Positions 13,558-22,173 of a DNA stretch of 23,946 nucleotides are shown piece after piece. A program made the position numbers and the translations under genes. This stretch comes from an uncultured Ellagibacter sp. (GTDB lineage Bacteria; Actinomycetota; Coriobacteriia; Coriobacteriales; Eggerthellaceae). The stretch lies in assembly GCF_934636505.1 (NCBI RefSeq), contig NZ_CAKUAL010000031.1, positions 1 to 23,946 of the forward strand, read 5' to 3'. The notes under the pieces are model-generated. The model was not told where the DNA came from. It saw nothing but the letters and a program-made list of their open reading frames with translations, and did not search any database. Position 1 is the first letter of the stretch; each line of letters begins with the position of its first letter.

Positions 13558-15057
13558 ATGCTGATCGAAGGTAAGAAATACGCGCCCGAGCATCTGGGGC
13601 GCGTCCTTGTTTTGGGACTGGGCAAAAGCGGGCATGCAGCACTTGATTACCTGCTGCCGCTTTTGGGCACGCGCGTGGACGCGCTTGCCGTGGCAGCGGG
13701 CGGCGATACTCCGGCGGCTCATGCCGACGCCAAGCGGGCGAAGGCTGCGGGTGCCGCGGTCGAGTTCGGAAACGACGCCGTGGCCCCTCTTGCGCAGGCT
13801 GTCGGCGGCTCGTTCGATTTATGCATCGCGAGCCCCGGCATTCCCGAGATTTCTGAATTCTTCCAGTCCGCGAAGGCGGCGAGCGCCGAGTTGGTGAGCG
13901 AGGTCGAGTTCGCGTGGCGCGAATCCGACGAATCGAGCACGTGGGTCGCCATTACGGGCACGAACGGCAAGACCACGACCACGTCAATTGCTGCCCATCT
14001 GCTCGAAGACGCAGGTCTTGCGGCGCACGCTGTCGGTAACATCGGCGATGCCTGTATTGCCCGCGTTGCTGCGGGAGAAACGGACGTGTATGTGGCAGAG
14101 GTGTCGTCATTCCAGCTCGAGTCGACTTCGCGCTTCGCCCCGAACGTTGCGGTGCTCTTGAACATCACCCCCGACCACATCGAGTGGCATGGGACGCTTG
14201 ACGCTTATGCTTCGGCGAAGTGGAAGGTGATAGCAAACCTCTCGCAAGCTCCGAACTCCACCGCTGTCCTCTGCGCGACCGACGACGCGGTTCGCGCGCG
14301 TATCCGCGAGCTACGCACCATGACGCCTGACGAGCGCGGCTTCGACTATGTCCCCGTCGGCACCAAAGACGGGATCGCTGGTGACATGCGCGCCCGCTGC
14401 GGATCAGAGAACGCCGCGTTCGTCTCAGCTGACGGCGTGCTCACGGTTGCGTTTCGGGGTGTGGAGCATCGGCTGTGCGCTGCATCCGACCTGCAAATCA
14501 AGGGCGCTCACAACACGGAGAACGCTCTTGTCGCGGCATCTTGCGCGATCGCGCTCGGTATTGACGACGCGCTCGTCGCCCAATCGCTTCGCTCCTTCGC
14601 GCCGCTCGAGCATCGCATCGAGCCCTGCGGTAGCATTGCCGGTGTGGCCTGCTACAACGATTCCAAGGCAACCAACGTCGACGCGACGCTCAAGGCCTTC
14701 TCGGCCTTCGGCTCTACGCGTCCGATCGTGCTGCTTGGCGGACACGACAAGGGAACGGACCTCGCTCCGCTCGTTGACGCCGCCCATAAGCACGCCAAGG
14801 CCGTCGTGATCTTCGGCGAGGCGCGCGATCGCTTTCTTGCGGCACTCGGCGGCGAGTGCCCGGGCGAGGGCGGCACGCTTGCCGTCATTGCGGCGAATCA
14901 TATGGAAGATGCGCTCGACGCGGGCCTTGCGGCAGCTGAGCCGGGAGACGTGCTCTTGCTTTCCCCCGCATGCTCCTCTTTCGACGAGTTTACCTGCTAC
15001 GAGCAGCGCGGCGATGTCTTCAAGGAACTTGTCGCCGTCCGCTCGGCAGAGGCATAG
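13558..15057 (+). CDS. murD: UDP-MurNAc-L-alanine--D-glutamate ligase
   Basis: MurD adds D-glutamate to UDP-MurNAc-L-Ala. The 499-residue protein is somewhat longer than the E. coli enzyme (438). Motifs: nucleotide-fold start VLVLGLGKSGHAALD (16-30), ASPGIP (91-96), ATP loop GTNGKTTTT (134-142), HRIEPCGSIAGVACYNDSKA (C-terminal domain entry), LLGGHDKGTDL, and SPACSSFDEFTCYEQRGDVF near the end. I chose ATG 13558 because GGAAGG lies seven bases upstream; an ATG nine codons earlier has no ribosome binding site. Fourteen bases separate it from ftsW. Confidence 0.96.
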   Translation: MLIEGKKYAPEHLGRVLVLGLGKSGHAALDYLLPLLGTRVDALAVAAGGDTPAAHADAKRAKAAGAAVEFGNDAVAPLAQAVGGSFDLCIASPGIPEISEFFQSAKAASAELVSEVEFAWRESDESSTWVAITGTNGKTTTTSIAAHLLEDAGLAAHAVGNIGDACIARVAAGETDVYVAEVSSFQLESTSRFAPNVAVLLNITPDHIEWHGTLDAYASAKWKVIANLSQAPNSTAVLCATDDAVRARIRELRTMTPDERGFDYVPVGTKDGIAGDMRARCGSENAAFVSADGVLTVAFRGVEHRLCAASDLQIKGAHNTENALVAASCAIALGIDDALVAQSLRSFAPLEHRIEPCGSIAGVACYNDSKATNVDATLKAFSAFGSTRPIVLLGGHDKGTDLAPLVDAAHKHAKAVVIFGEARDRFLAALGGECPGEGGTLAVIAANHMEDALDAGLAAAEPGDVLLLSPACSSFDEFTCYEQRGDVFKELVAVRSAEA

Positions 15058-15071
15058 CGGGGTGGTTTCGC

Positions 15072-16418
15072 ATGCCCAGAACCCAGCGTTCCCGCAACGC
15101 CGTCCCCGCATCGATACACGGTCCGCGCATCGGCTTTCTGCTCTGCGTGCTCGCGCTCGTGCTCATCGGGTTCGTGATGGTGTACTCGGCGGGATCGATC
15201 TCGAACATCAACAACGGGGTCGATGCGCTCAAAAGCCTGACCGACCAGGTGATGTATGCCGTTTTCGGTGCGCTTATCGCGTTCGCGATTTACCGCTTCA
15301 TTCCGGTGTCGATATGGAGAACTAAGTGGCTTTGGGCGGCATTAGCGTTGCTCGTCGTCGTTATCTTGCTGACGGCTCTCGTCGGCGTCGACAACTACGG
15401 CGCTAAGCGCTGGCTGCGCCTCGGTCCTGTGACGATCCAGGTCTCCGAGTTCGCGAAGATCGTGTTCGTCTTGGTCTCCGCGCGCATCTACACCGATTTC
15501 GTTTCGGGCGAGATCAGCGGGAGACGTTGCTTTGCAGGGTTCTTCCTGCTCGTGCTTGTGCCTCTTTTGGTCATCTACAAAACGCAGTCCGACCTGGGCA
15601 CCACGATGATTTGCATCGTTGCGGTACTTGCGGTGCTGTGGTACGGCGAGCTTCCGATCGGCGCTATCGCCATCATTCTTGTCGTAATCGTCGTTTTCGG
15701 TCTTATCGCCATGTTCGGCACGGGCTATCGTGCTGACCGCTGGTCCTTTCTCAATCCTTGGGACGACGGCCAGGGCGGTTATGGTAGCGGCTACAACATC
15801 ATGCATTCGTATTTCGCGTTTTCCGAAGGCGGCATCTTCGGCGTCGGCCTTGGTAATGGGCATGAGAAGTACCAGTATCTCTTCGCAAGCGATAGCGACT
15901 TCGTGTTTGCGGTCATCGGCGAAGAGCTCGGCATGGTCGGCTGCCTTGCCGTCATCGCCCTCTTTCTGGGCGTCCTCTACACCGGCACGCTCATTGCCCG
16001 ATCGGCTCGCGACGATTTCTCCATGATGATTGCGGGCGGGCTCACAATCGCCCTCGTTTTCCAGGCGTTCTTGAACATCGCGTGCGCTATTGGCGTGTTC
16101 CCCACGACGGGTAAGCCCCTGCCGTTCATCTCGTCGGGAGGCTCATCCATCTTGGCATCGCTCATCATGGTGGGGCTTATCCTGTCCGTATCGCGTGATG
16201 CGGCTTCCTCCGACGAGTTCGATCGCCGCCGCTCGAGCCTGCGCGTTGTCAGGCGCGAGGAAGACGGTGTAGGCGATAGCCCGCGGGATGCTGCCCGCTC
16301 GGGGGCTCGCAGGTCCACGAGGGACCGGTCCTACGATGGCGGCCGTGCGCAGAGGGCCGCATCGAATCGCACGGAATCTCAGACGGCTGCAGGGCGGTCG
16401 TCTTCTCGAAGGAGGTAG
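15072..16418 (+). CDS. ftsW: Septal peptidoglycan glycosyltransferase FtsW (SEDS family)
   Basis: FtsW polymerises lipid II into glycan at the septum with FtsI. The protein has 448 residues and about ten membrane segments between 19 and 374. SEDS motifs: KRWLRLGPVTIQVSEFAK (112-129), QSDLGTTM (172-179), FGVGLGNGHEKYQYLFASDSDF (256-277) with the likely catalytic Asp276, and PTTGKPLPFISSGGSS (344-359). The C-terminal cytoplasmic tail (375-448) is strongly basic and disordered, with 20 Arg and no Lys. ATG 15072 follows GGGGTGG; frames reaching further upstream overlap murD. The stop codon lies inside the ribosome binding site of murG. Confidence 0.95.
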   Translation: MPRTQRSRNAVPASIHGPRIGFLLCVLALVLIGFVMVYSAGSISNINNGVDALKSLTDQVMYAVFGALIAFAIYRFIPVSIWRTKWLWAALALLVVVILLTALVGVDNYGAKRWLRLGPVTIQVSEFAKIVFVLVSARIYTDFVSGEISGRRCFAGFFLLVLVPLLVIYKTQSDLGTTMICIVAVLAVLWYGELPIGAIAIILVVIVVFGLIAMFGTGYRADRWSFLNPWDDGQGGYGSGYNIMHSYFAFSEGGIFGVGLGNGHEKYQYLFASDSDFVFAVIGEELGMVGCLAVIALFLGVLYTGTLIARSARDDFSMMIAGGLTIALVFQAFLNIACAIGVFPTTGKPLPFISSGGSSILASLIMVGLILSVSRDAASSDEFDRRRSSLRVVRREEDGVGDSPRDAARSGARRSTRDRSYDGGRAQRAASNRTESQTAAGRSSSRRR

Positions 16419-16422
16419 TCGT

Positions 16423-17544
16423 ATGCTCGTCGTATTGTCGGGTGGGGGAACCGCTGGTCATATCAATCCTGCGCTTGCGCTCGCCGAGGTGCTTGAAGAG
16501 CGGGGGGTGGAGGTGCGTTTCGCCGGCACGCCGCGCGGGGTCGAGTCGCGCCTTGTGCCCGAAGCGGGCATCGCGTTTCAGCCCTTCGAGGCATCCGGTT
16601 TCAACCGCAAACACCCCCTCTCGCTCGTGAAGGCGCTCAAGCTTATCTCTCACTCGACGAAGGAAGCCAAGCGCTGGTTCTCCGAGATCAAGCCGAGCGC
16701 GGTCGTTGGCTTCGGCGGGTATGTCTCTATTCCGGTCGCCCGTGCGGCCGAGCAGATGGGCATCCCCGTGGTCGTCCATGAGCAGAACTCCGTCATGGGC
16801 CTTGCGAACAAGGAGCTTTCCAAGAAGGCACGTGCGGTGTGTTTGACTTACGAGTGTGCGAAGGAGGGCGTTGCCATTCCGACTGCCACTCAGGTGCACG
16901 TGACAGGCAACCCGGTGCGCAAGAAGGTGCTTCTCGCAACGCGCGAGGAAGGCCGCCGGATGCTCGGGATACCTGATGACGCGCTTATGCTGCTCGTTTT
17001 CGGCGGAAGCCTGGGCGCGCGCCAGCTCAACGAGGGAATCGCGGCGCTCAAGTCCGAACTGCTCTCGCGGGAGAACCTGCATGTCGTGCATATCACGGGC
17101 CCTAAAGAGCTCGATCGCACGACCGCCGAGCTCGCGCTCACCGAGGAAGAGGCGAAGCGCTGGCACGTCATGGGGTATCAGGACCGCATGGGCGAGACGC
17201 TCGCCGCGACCGACGCTATCGTGTCGCGCGCAGGTGCGACTTCCCTGGCCGAGATCTCGGCGCGCGCCATCCCGGCGCTGCTCGTGCCGTACCCCCATGC
17301 GACAGCCGATCATCAGACCACGAACGCCCGTGCCTACGTTGCGGCGGGGTGCGCGGAGATGATTCCCGACGCTGAGGTGGGCTCAGACAAGTTTGCGCAG
17401 CTTGTGTTCTCGCTTATCGACGACGCGGATTTGCGCGCGGGTATGACCGCGGCCGCTCGTGAGCAGAAGACTGCCGATGCGGCGGCGAAATTGGCTGATG
17501 TTGTGATGGGCGCCGCGTCTTCGGCTGACCATGGACTACAATAG
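16423..17544 (+). CDS. murG: UDP-GlcNAc:lipid I GlcNAc transferase (lipid II synthase)
   Basis: MurG is a GT-B glycosyltransferase that adds GlcNAc to lipid I on the inner membrane face. The protein has 373 residues. Motifs: the glycine loop SGGGTAGHINPALALAEVL (6-24), GFGGYVSIPVARAA, VVVHEQNSVMGLANK, FGGSLGARQLN, and the UDP-GlcNAc site SRAGATSLAEIS with PYPHATADHQTTNA. ATG 16423 stands seven bases after a perfect AAGGAGG that includes the ftsW stop codon, so the two are probably translated together. Confidence 0.96.
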   Translation: MLVVLSGGGTAGHINPALALAEVLEERGVEVRFAGTPRGVESRLVPEAGIAFQPFEASGFNRKHPLSLVKALKLISHSTKEAKRWFSEIKPSAVVGFGGYVSIPVARAAEQMGIPVVVHEQNSVMGLANKELSKKARAVCLTYECAKEGVAIPTATQVHVTGNPVRKKVLLATREEGRRMLGIPDDALMLLVFGGSLGARQLNEGIAALKSELLSRENLHVVHITGPKELDRTTAELALTEEEAKRWHVMGYQDRMGETLAATDAIVSRAGATSLAEISARAIPALLVPYPHATADHQTTNARAYVAAGCAEMIPDAEVGSDKFAQLVFSLIDDADLRAGMTAAAREQKTADAAAKLADVVMGAASSADHGLQ

Positions 17545-17587
17545 GCTCTTTGGAATAACGGGAAACCAACGGGTGGGATCGATCACT

Positions 17588-18997
17588 ATGAGCACTGAAC
17601 GTTTGCATTTCATCGGCGTCGGCGGCGTGGGCATGAGCGGTATCGCGCATGTGGCGCATGACCAGGGCATGGTCGTCACCGGCTCCGACATCAAGGAGAG
17701 CCGCTACACCAAGCAGCTGAAAAGCTACGGCGTCCCCGTGGCCATCGGCCAGGCGGCGGAGAACGTGCCCGAAGGTGACGACGTCACTGTCGTCATCTCG
17801 ACGGCGATTCTCGACAACAACCCCGAGCTCGAAGAAGCGCGCCGCCGCAACCTCAACGTCATCCACCGTGCCCAGATGCTCGCGCGCTTGGGCGAGCGGC
17901 TCGACACGCTCGCGGTGGCGGGCACGCATGGCAAGACCACCACGTCCTCCATGCTCGCGAGCACGCTTGACGGCATGGGCCTCGACCCGACGTTCCTCAT
18001 CGGCGGCATCGTCCGCTCCTACGGGACCAACGCGCATTCCGGCACGGGAAAATACTACGTGGTCGAAGCCGACGAGTCCGACAAGTCGTTCACGTTCCTC
18101 TCTCCCGCGGGCGTCATCGTCACCAATATTGAGGCCGACCATCTTGACCACTACAAGGACCTCGGCGAGATCTTCGAGAAGTTCAAGCAGTTCATGGCTT
18201 CCGTCCCCGAGGACGGCCCCGTCGTCGTGTGCGGCGAGGAGGAAGCGCTCGTCTGTGCGGCGCGCGAGGTGCACCCCCGCGCGATCACGTACGGTCTGGG
18301 GGAGGAATGCGACGCGCGCGTCGTATCTTACGGCCCGCATGGCGTGGGTTCTTCCTTCACGCTCGAGCTTCCCGACGGTACGCAGGTCGAAGGCAAGGTC
18401 AAGCAGAACCCCGGTGTGCACAACGTGCTTAACGCCGCAGCAGTGCTCACGCTCATCTGGGCGCTCGGGCTTGACGTGCAGAAGGCGGCCTGCGTGCTCG
18501 CCGATTTCGCGGGCGTCCGTCGTCGCTTCGACTTGGTGGGGAAGGCGCAGGGCGTCACGGTGGTAGACGATTACGCCCATCATCCTACCGAGATCGCGGC
18601 AACCATCGCCGCGGCGAAGACGCTCGACTTCAGCCGCGTTCACGTTCTGTTCCAGCCGCACCGCTACTCGCGCGCGCCGCTGTTCACCGAGGTGCTCCAC
18701 GACGAGTTCGGCGCAGCGTTCGACGATGCAGACACGGTGACGTTCATGGACGTCTACCCTGCCGGCGAGGCGCCGGTCCCCGGCGTGTCGGGCAAGACCT
18801 TCTTGAACGTCGTGCTCGACCATAGCGGGCATCCTGCGGCAAGCTATGTTCCGCGCCGCCTCGATGTCGTGCCCCATATGGCCGCCCTTGCAAAGCCGGG
18901 TGATTTGGTCATCACGATGGGCGCGGGCGACGTCACGGCGATCGGCCCGCAGCTTGTCGAAGCGCTCGGCGCGGCGGACGCTGGTGCGGGGGAGTAA
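17588..18997 (+). CDS. murC: UDP-N-acetylmuramate--L-alanine ligase
   Basis: MurC adds L-alanine to UDP-MurNAc, starting the stem peptide. The protein has 469 residues. Motifs: LHFIGVGGVGMSGIAHVA (6-23), ATP loop GTHGKTTTSS (112-121), VVEADESDKSF, NIEADHLDHY, VDDYAHHPTEIAATI, and FQPHRYSR. The ATG 17588 start fits the family's beginning; GGTGGGA lies about eight bases upstream. An ATG at 17531 would overlap murG by 14 bases and add 19 residues unlike the family. Three bases separate the stop from murB. Confidence 0.95.
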   Translation: MSTERLHFIGVGGVGMSGIAHVAHDQGMVVTGSDIKESRYTKQLKSYGVPVAIGQAAENVPEGDDVTVVISTAILDNNPELEEARRRNLNVIHRAQMLARLGERLDTLAVAGTHGKTTTSSMLASTLDGMGLDPTFLIGGIVRSYGTNAHSGTGKYYVVEADESDKSFTFLSPAGVIVTNIEADHLDHYKDLGEIFEKFKQFMASVPEDGPVVVCGEEEALVCAAREVHPRAITYGLGEECDARVVSYGPHGVGSSFTLELPDGTQVEGKVKQNPGVHNVLNAAAVLTLIWALGLDVQKAACVLADFAGVRRRFDLVGKAQGVTVVDDYAHHPTEIAATIAAAKTLDFSRVHVLFQPHRYSRAPLFTEVLHDEFGAAFDDADTVTFMDVYPAGEAPVPGVSGKTFLNVVLDHSGHPAASYVPRRLDVVPHMAALAKPGDLVITMGAGDVTAIGPQLVEALGAADAGAGE

Positions 18998-19000
18998 CTC

Positions 19001-19927
19001 ATGGTCGCACGTCACGCCTCGCCGCTCGAGGCGCTGCTCGTCGACGAGCGCTTCGACGGGGAAATCAACCCATTCGAGCCTATGTCTCGTCATACCACTT
19101 ACCGCATCGGTGGGCCGGCCCGCTATTTCGCCCGCGTCCACTCGGTGGGTGCGCTCGCGCGCGTGCTCGAGGCGTGCAAAGCCATGGACGAGAAATGGTA
19201 CATTGTCGGTCGAGGCTCGAACCTGCTTGTCGCCGACGAGGGCGTAGACGCGGCGGTCATCGTGCTTGGGCGCGACTTCCGCAGCATGCGCTACGATGAG
19301 GAGAAATCGCGTCTCATGCTTGGTGCCGGCGTGCCGCTTTCCGCCGCTGTGCAGGAGGCTTTCCGCCGCTCGCTCGCGGGGCTCGAGTTCGCAGTGGGCA
19401 CGCCGGGGTCTGTCGGTGGGGCCTTGCGCATGAATGCCGGCTCTCGAGACGAATGGCTCGGTGCGCGCGTGGAGAGCGTCACCTCGTTCTCGGCCGAGGG
19501 GGGCCTTGTGCGCCGCCACGGCAGCGAGATCGAGTGGGGATATCGCTGCTCGTCGTTTCCCTCCGACGAGATACTGGTCGAGTGCGAGCTCAACATGGAG
19601 CCTGCCGACCCCTTCTACATCAGGGGGAAGATGGAGGCCTCGCTCAAGCGCCGCAAGGCGACCCAGCCACTGCGTCAGCCCTCATGCGGAAGCGTTTTCA
19701 AGAACCCCGAAGGTGCGTCGGCAGGCGACTTGATCGAGCGTGCGGGGCTCAAAGGTAGTGCCGTCGGCGGCGCGCGCATCTCCGATGTCCATGCGAACTT
19801 CATTGTGAACACGGGGAATGCGACGGCCCGCGATGTGTTGTCGTTGATCGAACTTGTCCAGGGGAAGGTAATGGAAGCTTATGGCGTTGCGCTCAAGCCG
19901 GAAGTCAAGCTCCTCGGCTTCGAATAG
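19001..19927 (+). CDS. murB: UDP-N-acetylenolpyruvoylglucosamine reductase
   Basis: MurB reduces UDP-GlcNAc-enolpyruvate with NADPH and FAD, giving UDP-MurNAc. The protein has 308 residues, the short (type II-like) form. Motifs: HTTYRIGGPARYF (31-43), the FAD-binding GRGSNLLVAD (70-79), GAGVPLSAAVQEAF (108-121), GTPGSVGGALRMNAG (133-147), catalytic Ser231 in SCGSVFKNP, and the C-terminal KPEVKLLGFE with Glu301 as the likely second catalytic residue. ATG 19001 follows GGGGGAG by six bases. Its last 47 bases overlap the ftsQ start if that start is correct. Confidence 0.95.
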   Translation: MVARHASPLEALLVDERFDGEINPFEPMSRHTTYRIGGPARYFARVHSVGALARVLEACKAMDEKWYIVGRGSNLLVADEGVDAAVIVLGRDFRSMRYDEEKSRLMLGAGVPLSAAVQEAFRRSLAGLEFAVGTPGSVGGALRMNAGSRDEWLGARVESVTSFSAEGGLVRRHGSEIEWGYRCSSFPSDEILVECELNMEPADPFYIRGKMEASLKRRKATQPLRQPSCGSVFKNPEGASAGDLIERAGLKGSAVGGARISDVHANFIVNTGNATARDVLSLIELVQGKVMEAYGVALKPEVKLLGFE

Positions 19928-20888
19928 GCGTCCCCAAAACGCACCGGCCCCGCGCCCGCGGTCTTCTGCGCGTCCACAGTCGTCGCGCACGCCGGGCTCG
20001 GGCATGCCGCGCTCCGTCCAAGGTGGGCGTGCGGTTGAGGGCGGTTCGGTGCGCTATCGCTCCCGAAGCGTGGGCGACATTGAGCGCGCAAGCCGCGCCG
20101 AGCGCGTGCGCGCAAGCTACCATCGCCATCTTGTGAAGCTTGGAATCGTCCTCGGGGCGATCGCGGTCCTCCTCGCATGCGCCGCGGTCCTGTACTTCTC
20201 GAGCGTCTTCTCGATTGACGAGGTCAAAGTCGAAGGCGTCGAGCACCTCACCCAGTCCGATCTGCAGGCGCTCGTGTCGGTGCCCGAGGGTGAGACGCTT
20301 CTGCGCGTCGATACGAAGGCGATAGAAGACAGCCTTCTGCGCGATGCGTGGGTGAAAAGCGTCTCGTGCAACCGTATCTTCCCCCATACGCTCCAGATCG
20401 TCGTGACCGAGCGCACAGTGGCCGCGGTCGTTGAGGTTCCCACATCGGATGCGAAGTCGACCCAGCCCTGGGCGATCTCCTCGGACGGGATGTGGCTTAT
20501 GGCTATTCCAGACCAGGACACTCAGCTCGGCCAATCGCTCAACCAGCGCATTTACGACGACGCGCAAAACGCGCTCCATATCACCGACGTGCCCTATGGA
20601 ACCTCGGCGGAAACCGGGACGAAGTGCACCGACGAGAACGTGAACAACGCGCTTGCGATCGTCTCCGGTATGACGACCGATCTTGCCAATCAGGTGAAGT
20701 CCGTGTCCGCGACCGATGCGGAATCGACGAAGCTCACGCTCGAAAGCGGCGTGGAGATTGCGTTCGGACCTGCCCAGAACATTCGCGAGAAAGAGCGCGT
20801 GTGCCTGCAGATTCTCAACGACAACCCGGGCAAGGTCGCCTACATCAACGTGCGCGTGGTCGATCGCCCGACGTGGCGGTCCTTGTAA
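19881..20888 (+). CDS. ftsQ: Division protein FtsQ (POTRA domain)
   Basis: FtsQ/DivIB is a single-pass scaffold that binds the FtsL complex and controls septal synthesis. The protein has 335 residues: a cytoplasmic Arg/Ser/Pro-rich tail (1-84), a membrane helix (about 85-107), a POTRA domain (FSIDEVKVEGVEHLTQSDLQ onwards, about 110-180) and a C-terminal FtsQ domain. The start is uncertain. ATG 19881 overlaps murB by 47 bases but has GGAAG upstream; TTG 19887 and ATG 20004 (residue 42) are alternatives. I favour the long form because FtsI and FtsW in the same cluster carry similar tails. Confidence 0.88.
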   Translation: MALRSSRKSSSSASNRRPQNAPAPRPRSSARPQSSRTPGSGMPRSVQGGRAVEGGSVRYRSRSVGDIERASRAERVRASYHRHLVKLGIVLGAIAVLLACAAVLYFSSVFSIDEVKVEGVEHLTQSDLQALVSVPEGETLLRVDTKAIEDSLLRDAWVKSVSCNRIFPHTLQIVVTERTVAAVVEVPTSDAKSTQPWAISSDGMWLMAIPDQDTQLGQSLNQRIYDDAQNALHITDVPYGTSAETGTKCTDENVNNALAIVSGMTTDLANQVKSVSATDAESTKLTLESGVEIAFGPAQNIREKERVCLQILNDNPGKVAYINVRVVDRPTWRSL

Positions 20889-20928
20889 AGCAGCCCAATA
20901 GTGGCACTTTCATGGACTCGGCCGAAGG

Positions 20929-20956
20929 CCTCGACCCGTGCAATTTGCAATCGAGG
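20929..20956. promoter_or_regulatory. Inverted repeat over the ftsZ -35, possible operator
   Basis: CCTCGA (20929-20934) and TCGAGG (20951-20956) are perfect inverted partners, and between them TGCAA (20939-20943) and TTGCA (20945-20949) form a second, inner pair. The right half covers the -35 of the ftsZ promoter. A dimeric regulator site is plausible. Confidence 0.4.
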
Positions 20957-20972
20957 TATCATCGTGTACAAT
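20945..20972 (+). promoter_or_regulatory. ftsZ promoter
   Basis: TTGCAA (20945-20950) and TACAAT (20967-20972) are separated by 16 bases. The predicted start near 20979 gives a leader of about 62 bases. The site lies in the only gap of more than 80 bases inside the dcw cluster, so ftsZ can probably be transcribed apart from the genes upstream. Confidence 0.7.
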
Positions 20973-20990
20973 AACGCAGGTAAAACTGCA

Positions 20991-21001
20991 CCCACAGTGG
21001 G
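20991..21001. promoter_or_regulatory. Perfect palindrome in the ftsZ leader
   Basis: CCCAC-A-GTGGG lies about 12 bases after the predicted ftsZ transcription start. It includes one TGGGA word (20998-21002), but not the paired form expected for an MraZ operator. Confidence 0.25.
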
Positions 21002-21040
21002 AAACGCAGCATTTTAATCGCAGCAGGTGTGGAGGATACA

Positions 21041-22159
21041 ATGCCAAACACAATAGGTTCCGAGCATTTGGCGGTCATCAAGGTCGTCGGCGTAGGCGGC
21101 GGCGGTACCAATGCCGTGAACCGCATGGTTGAAGCGGGCGTGAAGGGCGTCGAGTTCATCGCCGTCAACACCGACCGCCAGGCTTTGCTCATGTCGGACG
21201 CCGATAAGACGATCCACATCGGCGACGAGCTCACGCGCGGGCTCGGTGCGGGCGCGAACCCCGAAGTGGGGTGCCAGGCAGCCGAGGAGTCGCGTGCAGA
21301 AATTCGCGAGGCACTCGCCGAGGCCGACATGGTCTTCGTCACTGCTGGCGAAGGCGGCGGCACGGGTACGGGCGCCGCTCCCATCATCGCAGAAATCGCG
21401 CGCGAGGAAATCGGCGCGCTGACCGTCGGCATCGTGACGAAGCCCTTCTCCTTCGAGGGGCGCCTTCGTCGCAACCAGGCCGATCAGGGTATCGACTTGC
21501 TCTCTCAGAAAGTCGATACGCTCATCGTCATTCCGAACGACCGACTGCTTGAAATCGTCGACAAGAAGACGAGCATGCTCGATGCGTTCCGCATCGCCGA
21601 CGATACCCTGCGCCAGGGCATCCAGGGCGTCACCGACCTCATCACCATCCCGGGCCTCATCAACCTCGACTTCGCGGACATCCGAACGGTCATGAAGGAC
21701 GCGGGTACGGCGATGATGGGCATCGGCATCGCGACGGGCGAGAACCGTGCGCTCGACGCGGCGCAGCAGGCGACCAACTCCAACCTGCTCGAGGCATCCA
21801 TCGCGGGCGCTTCCCGCGTGCTGTTCTCCATCGCTGGCGGTCCCGACCTCACGCTGACCGAGGTCGACGAGGCCGCGCGCACCGTCGAGGCATGCGCCGA
21901 CGAGAATGCGAACATCATCTACGGCCAGATTATCGACGAGTCGATGGGCGATCAGGTTCGCATCACCGTCATCGCCACCGGCTTCAAGATGAACGCCCCG
22001 CAGCAGTCTTCGCTCGACTTCTCGCGCAAGGATCTGTTCGCGTCGACGGATTCGACCCCGGCGCCGAGCAGCGCTCCGGTTACTTTCTCGACCACACCGA
22101 GCGCAGGCCGCTTCGCCGACGAGGATTACATTCCTGATTTCTTGAGGCGTCAGCGCTAA
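21041..22159 (+). CDS. ftsZ: Cell division GTPase FtsZ
   Basis: FtsZ is the tubulin homologue that forms the division ring. The protein has 372 residues. Motifs: GVGGGGTNAVNRM (17-29), the tubulin signature GGGTGTGAAP (105-114), NLDFADIRTVM (208-218) with the T7-loop aspartates, and PGL before it. The GTPase core ends near 318. A short linker rich in Ser, Thr and Pro follows, and then the conserved tail peptide DEDYIPDFLRRQR (360-372), which is the docking site for SepF and other partners. I chose ATG 21041 with GGAGG five bases upstream; a GTG four codons earlier overlaps that site. Confidence 0.98.
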   Translation: MPNTIGSEHLAVIKVVGVGGGGTNAVNRMVEAGVKGVEFIAVNTDRQALLMSDADKTIHIGDELTRGLGAGANPEVGCQAAEESRAEIREALAEADMVFVTAGEGGGTGTGAAPIIAEIAREEIGALTVGIVTKPFSFEGRLRRNQADQGIDLLSQKVDTLIVIPNDRLLEIVDKKTSMLDAFRIADDTLRQGIQGVTDLITIPGLINLDFADIRTVMKDAGTAMMGIGIATGENRALDAAQQATNSNLLEASIAGASRVLFSIAGGPDLTLTEVDEAARTVEACADENANIIYGQIIDESMGDQVRITVIATGFKMNAPQQSSLDFSRKDLFASTDSTPAPSSAPVTFSTTPSAGRFADEDYIPDFLRRQR

Positions 22160-22173
22160 GGAGGTAATCGGCC

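Noticed and set aside
17414..19519. 701-residue open frame on the minus strand
   Set aside because: It is antisense to murC and murB, whose motifs are intact; length comes from codon bias in GC-rich DNA.
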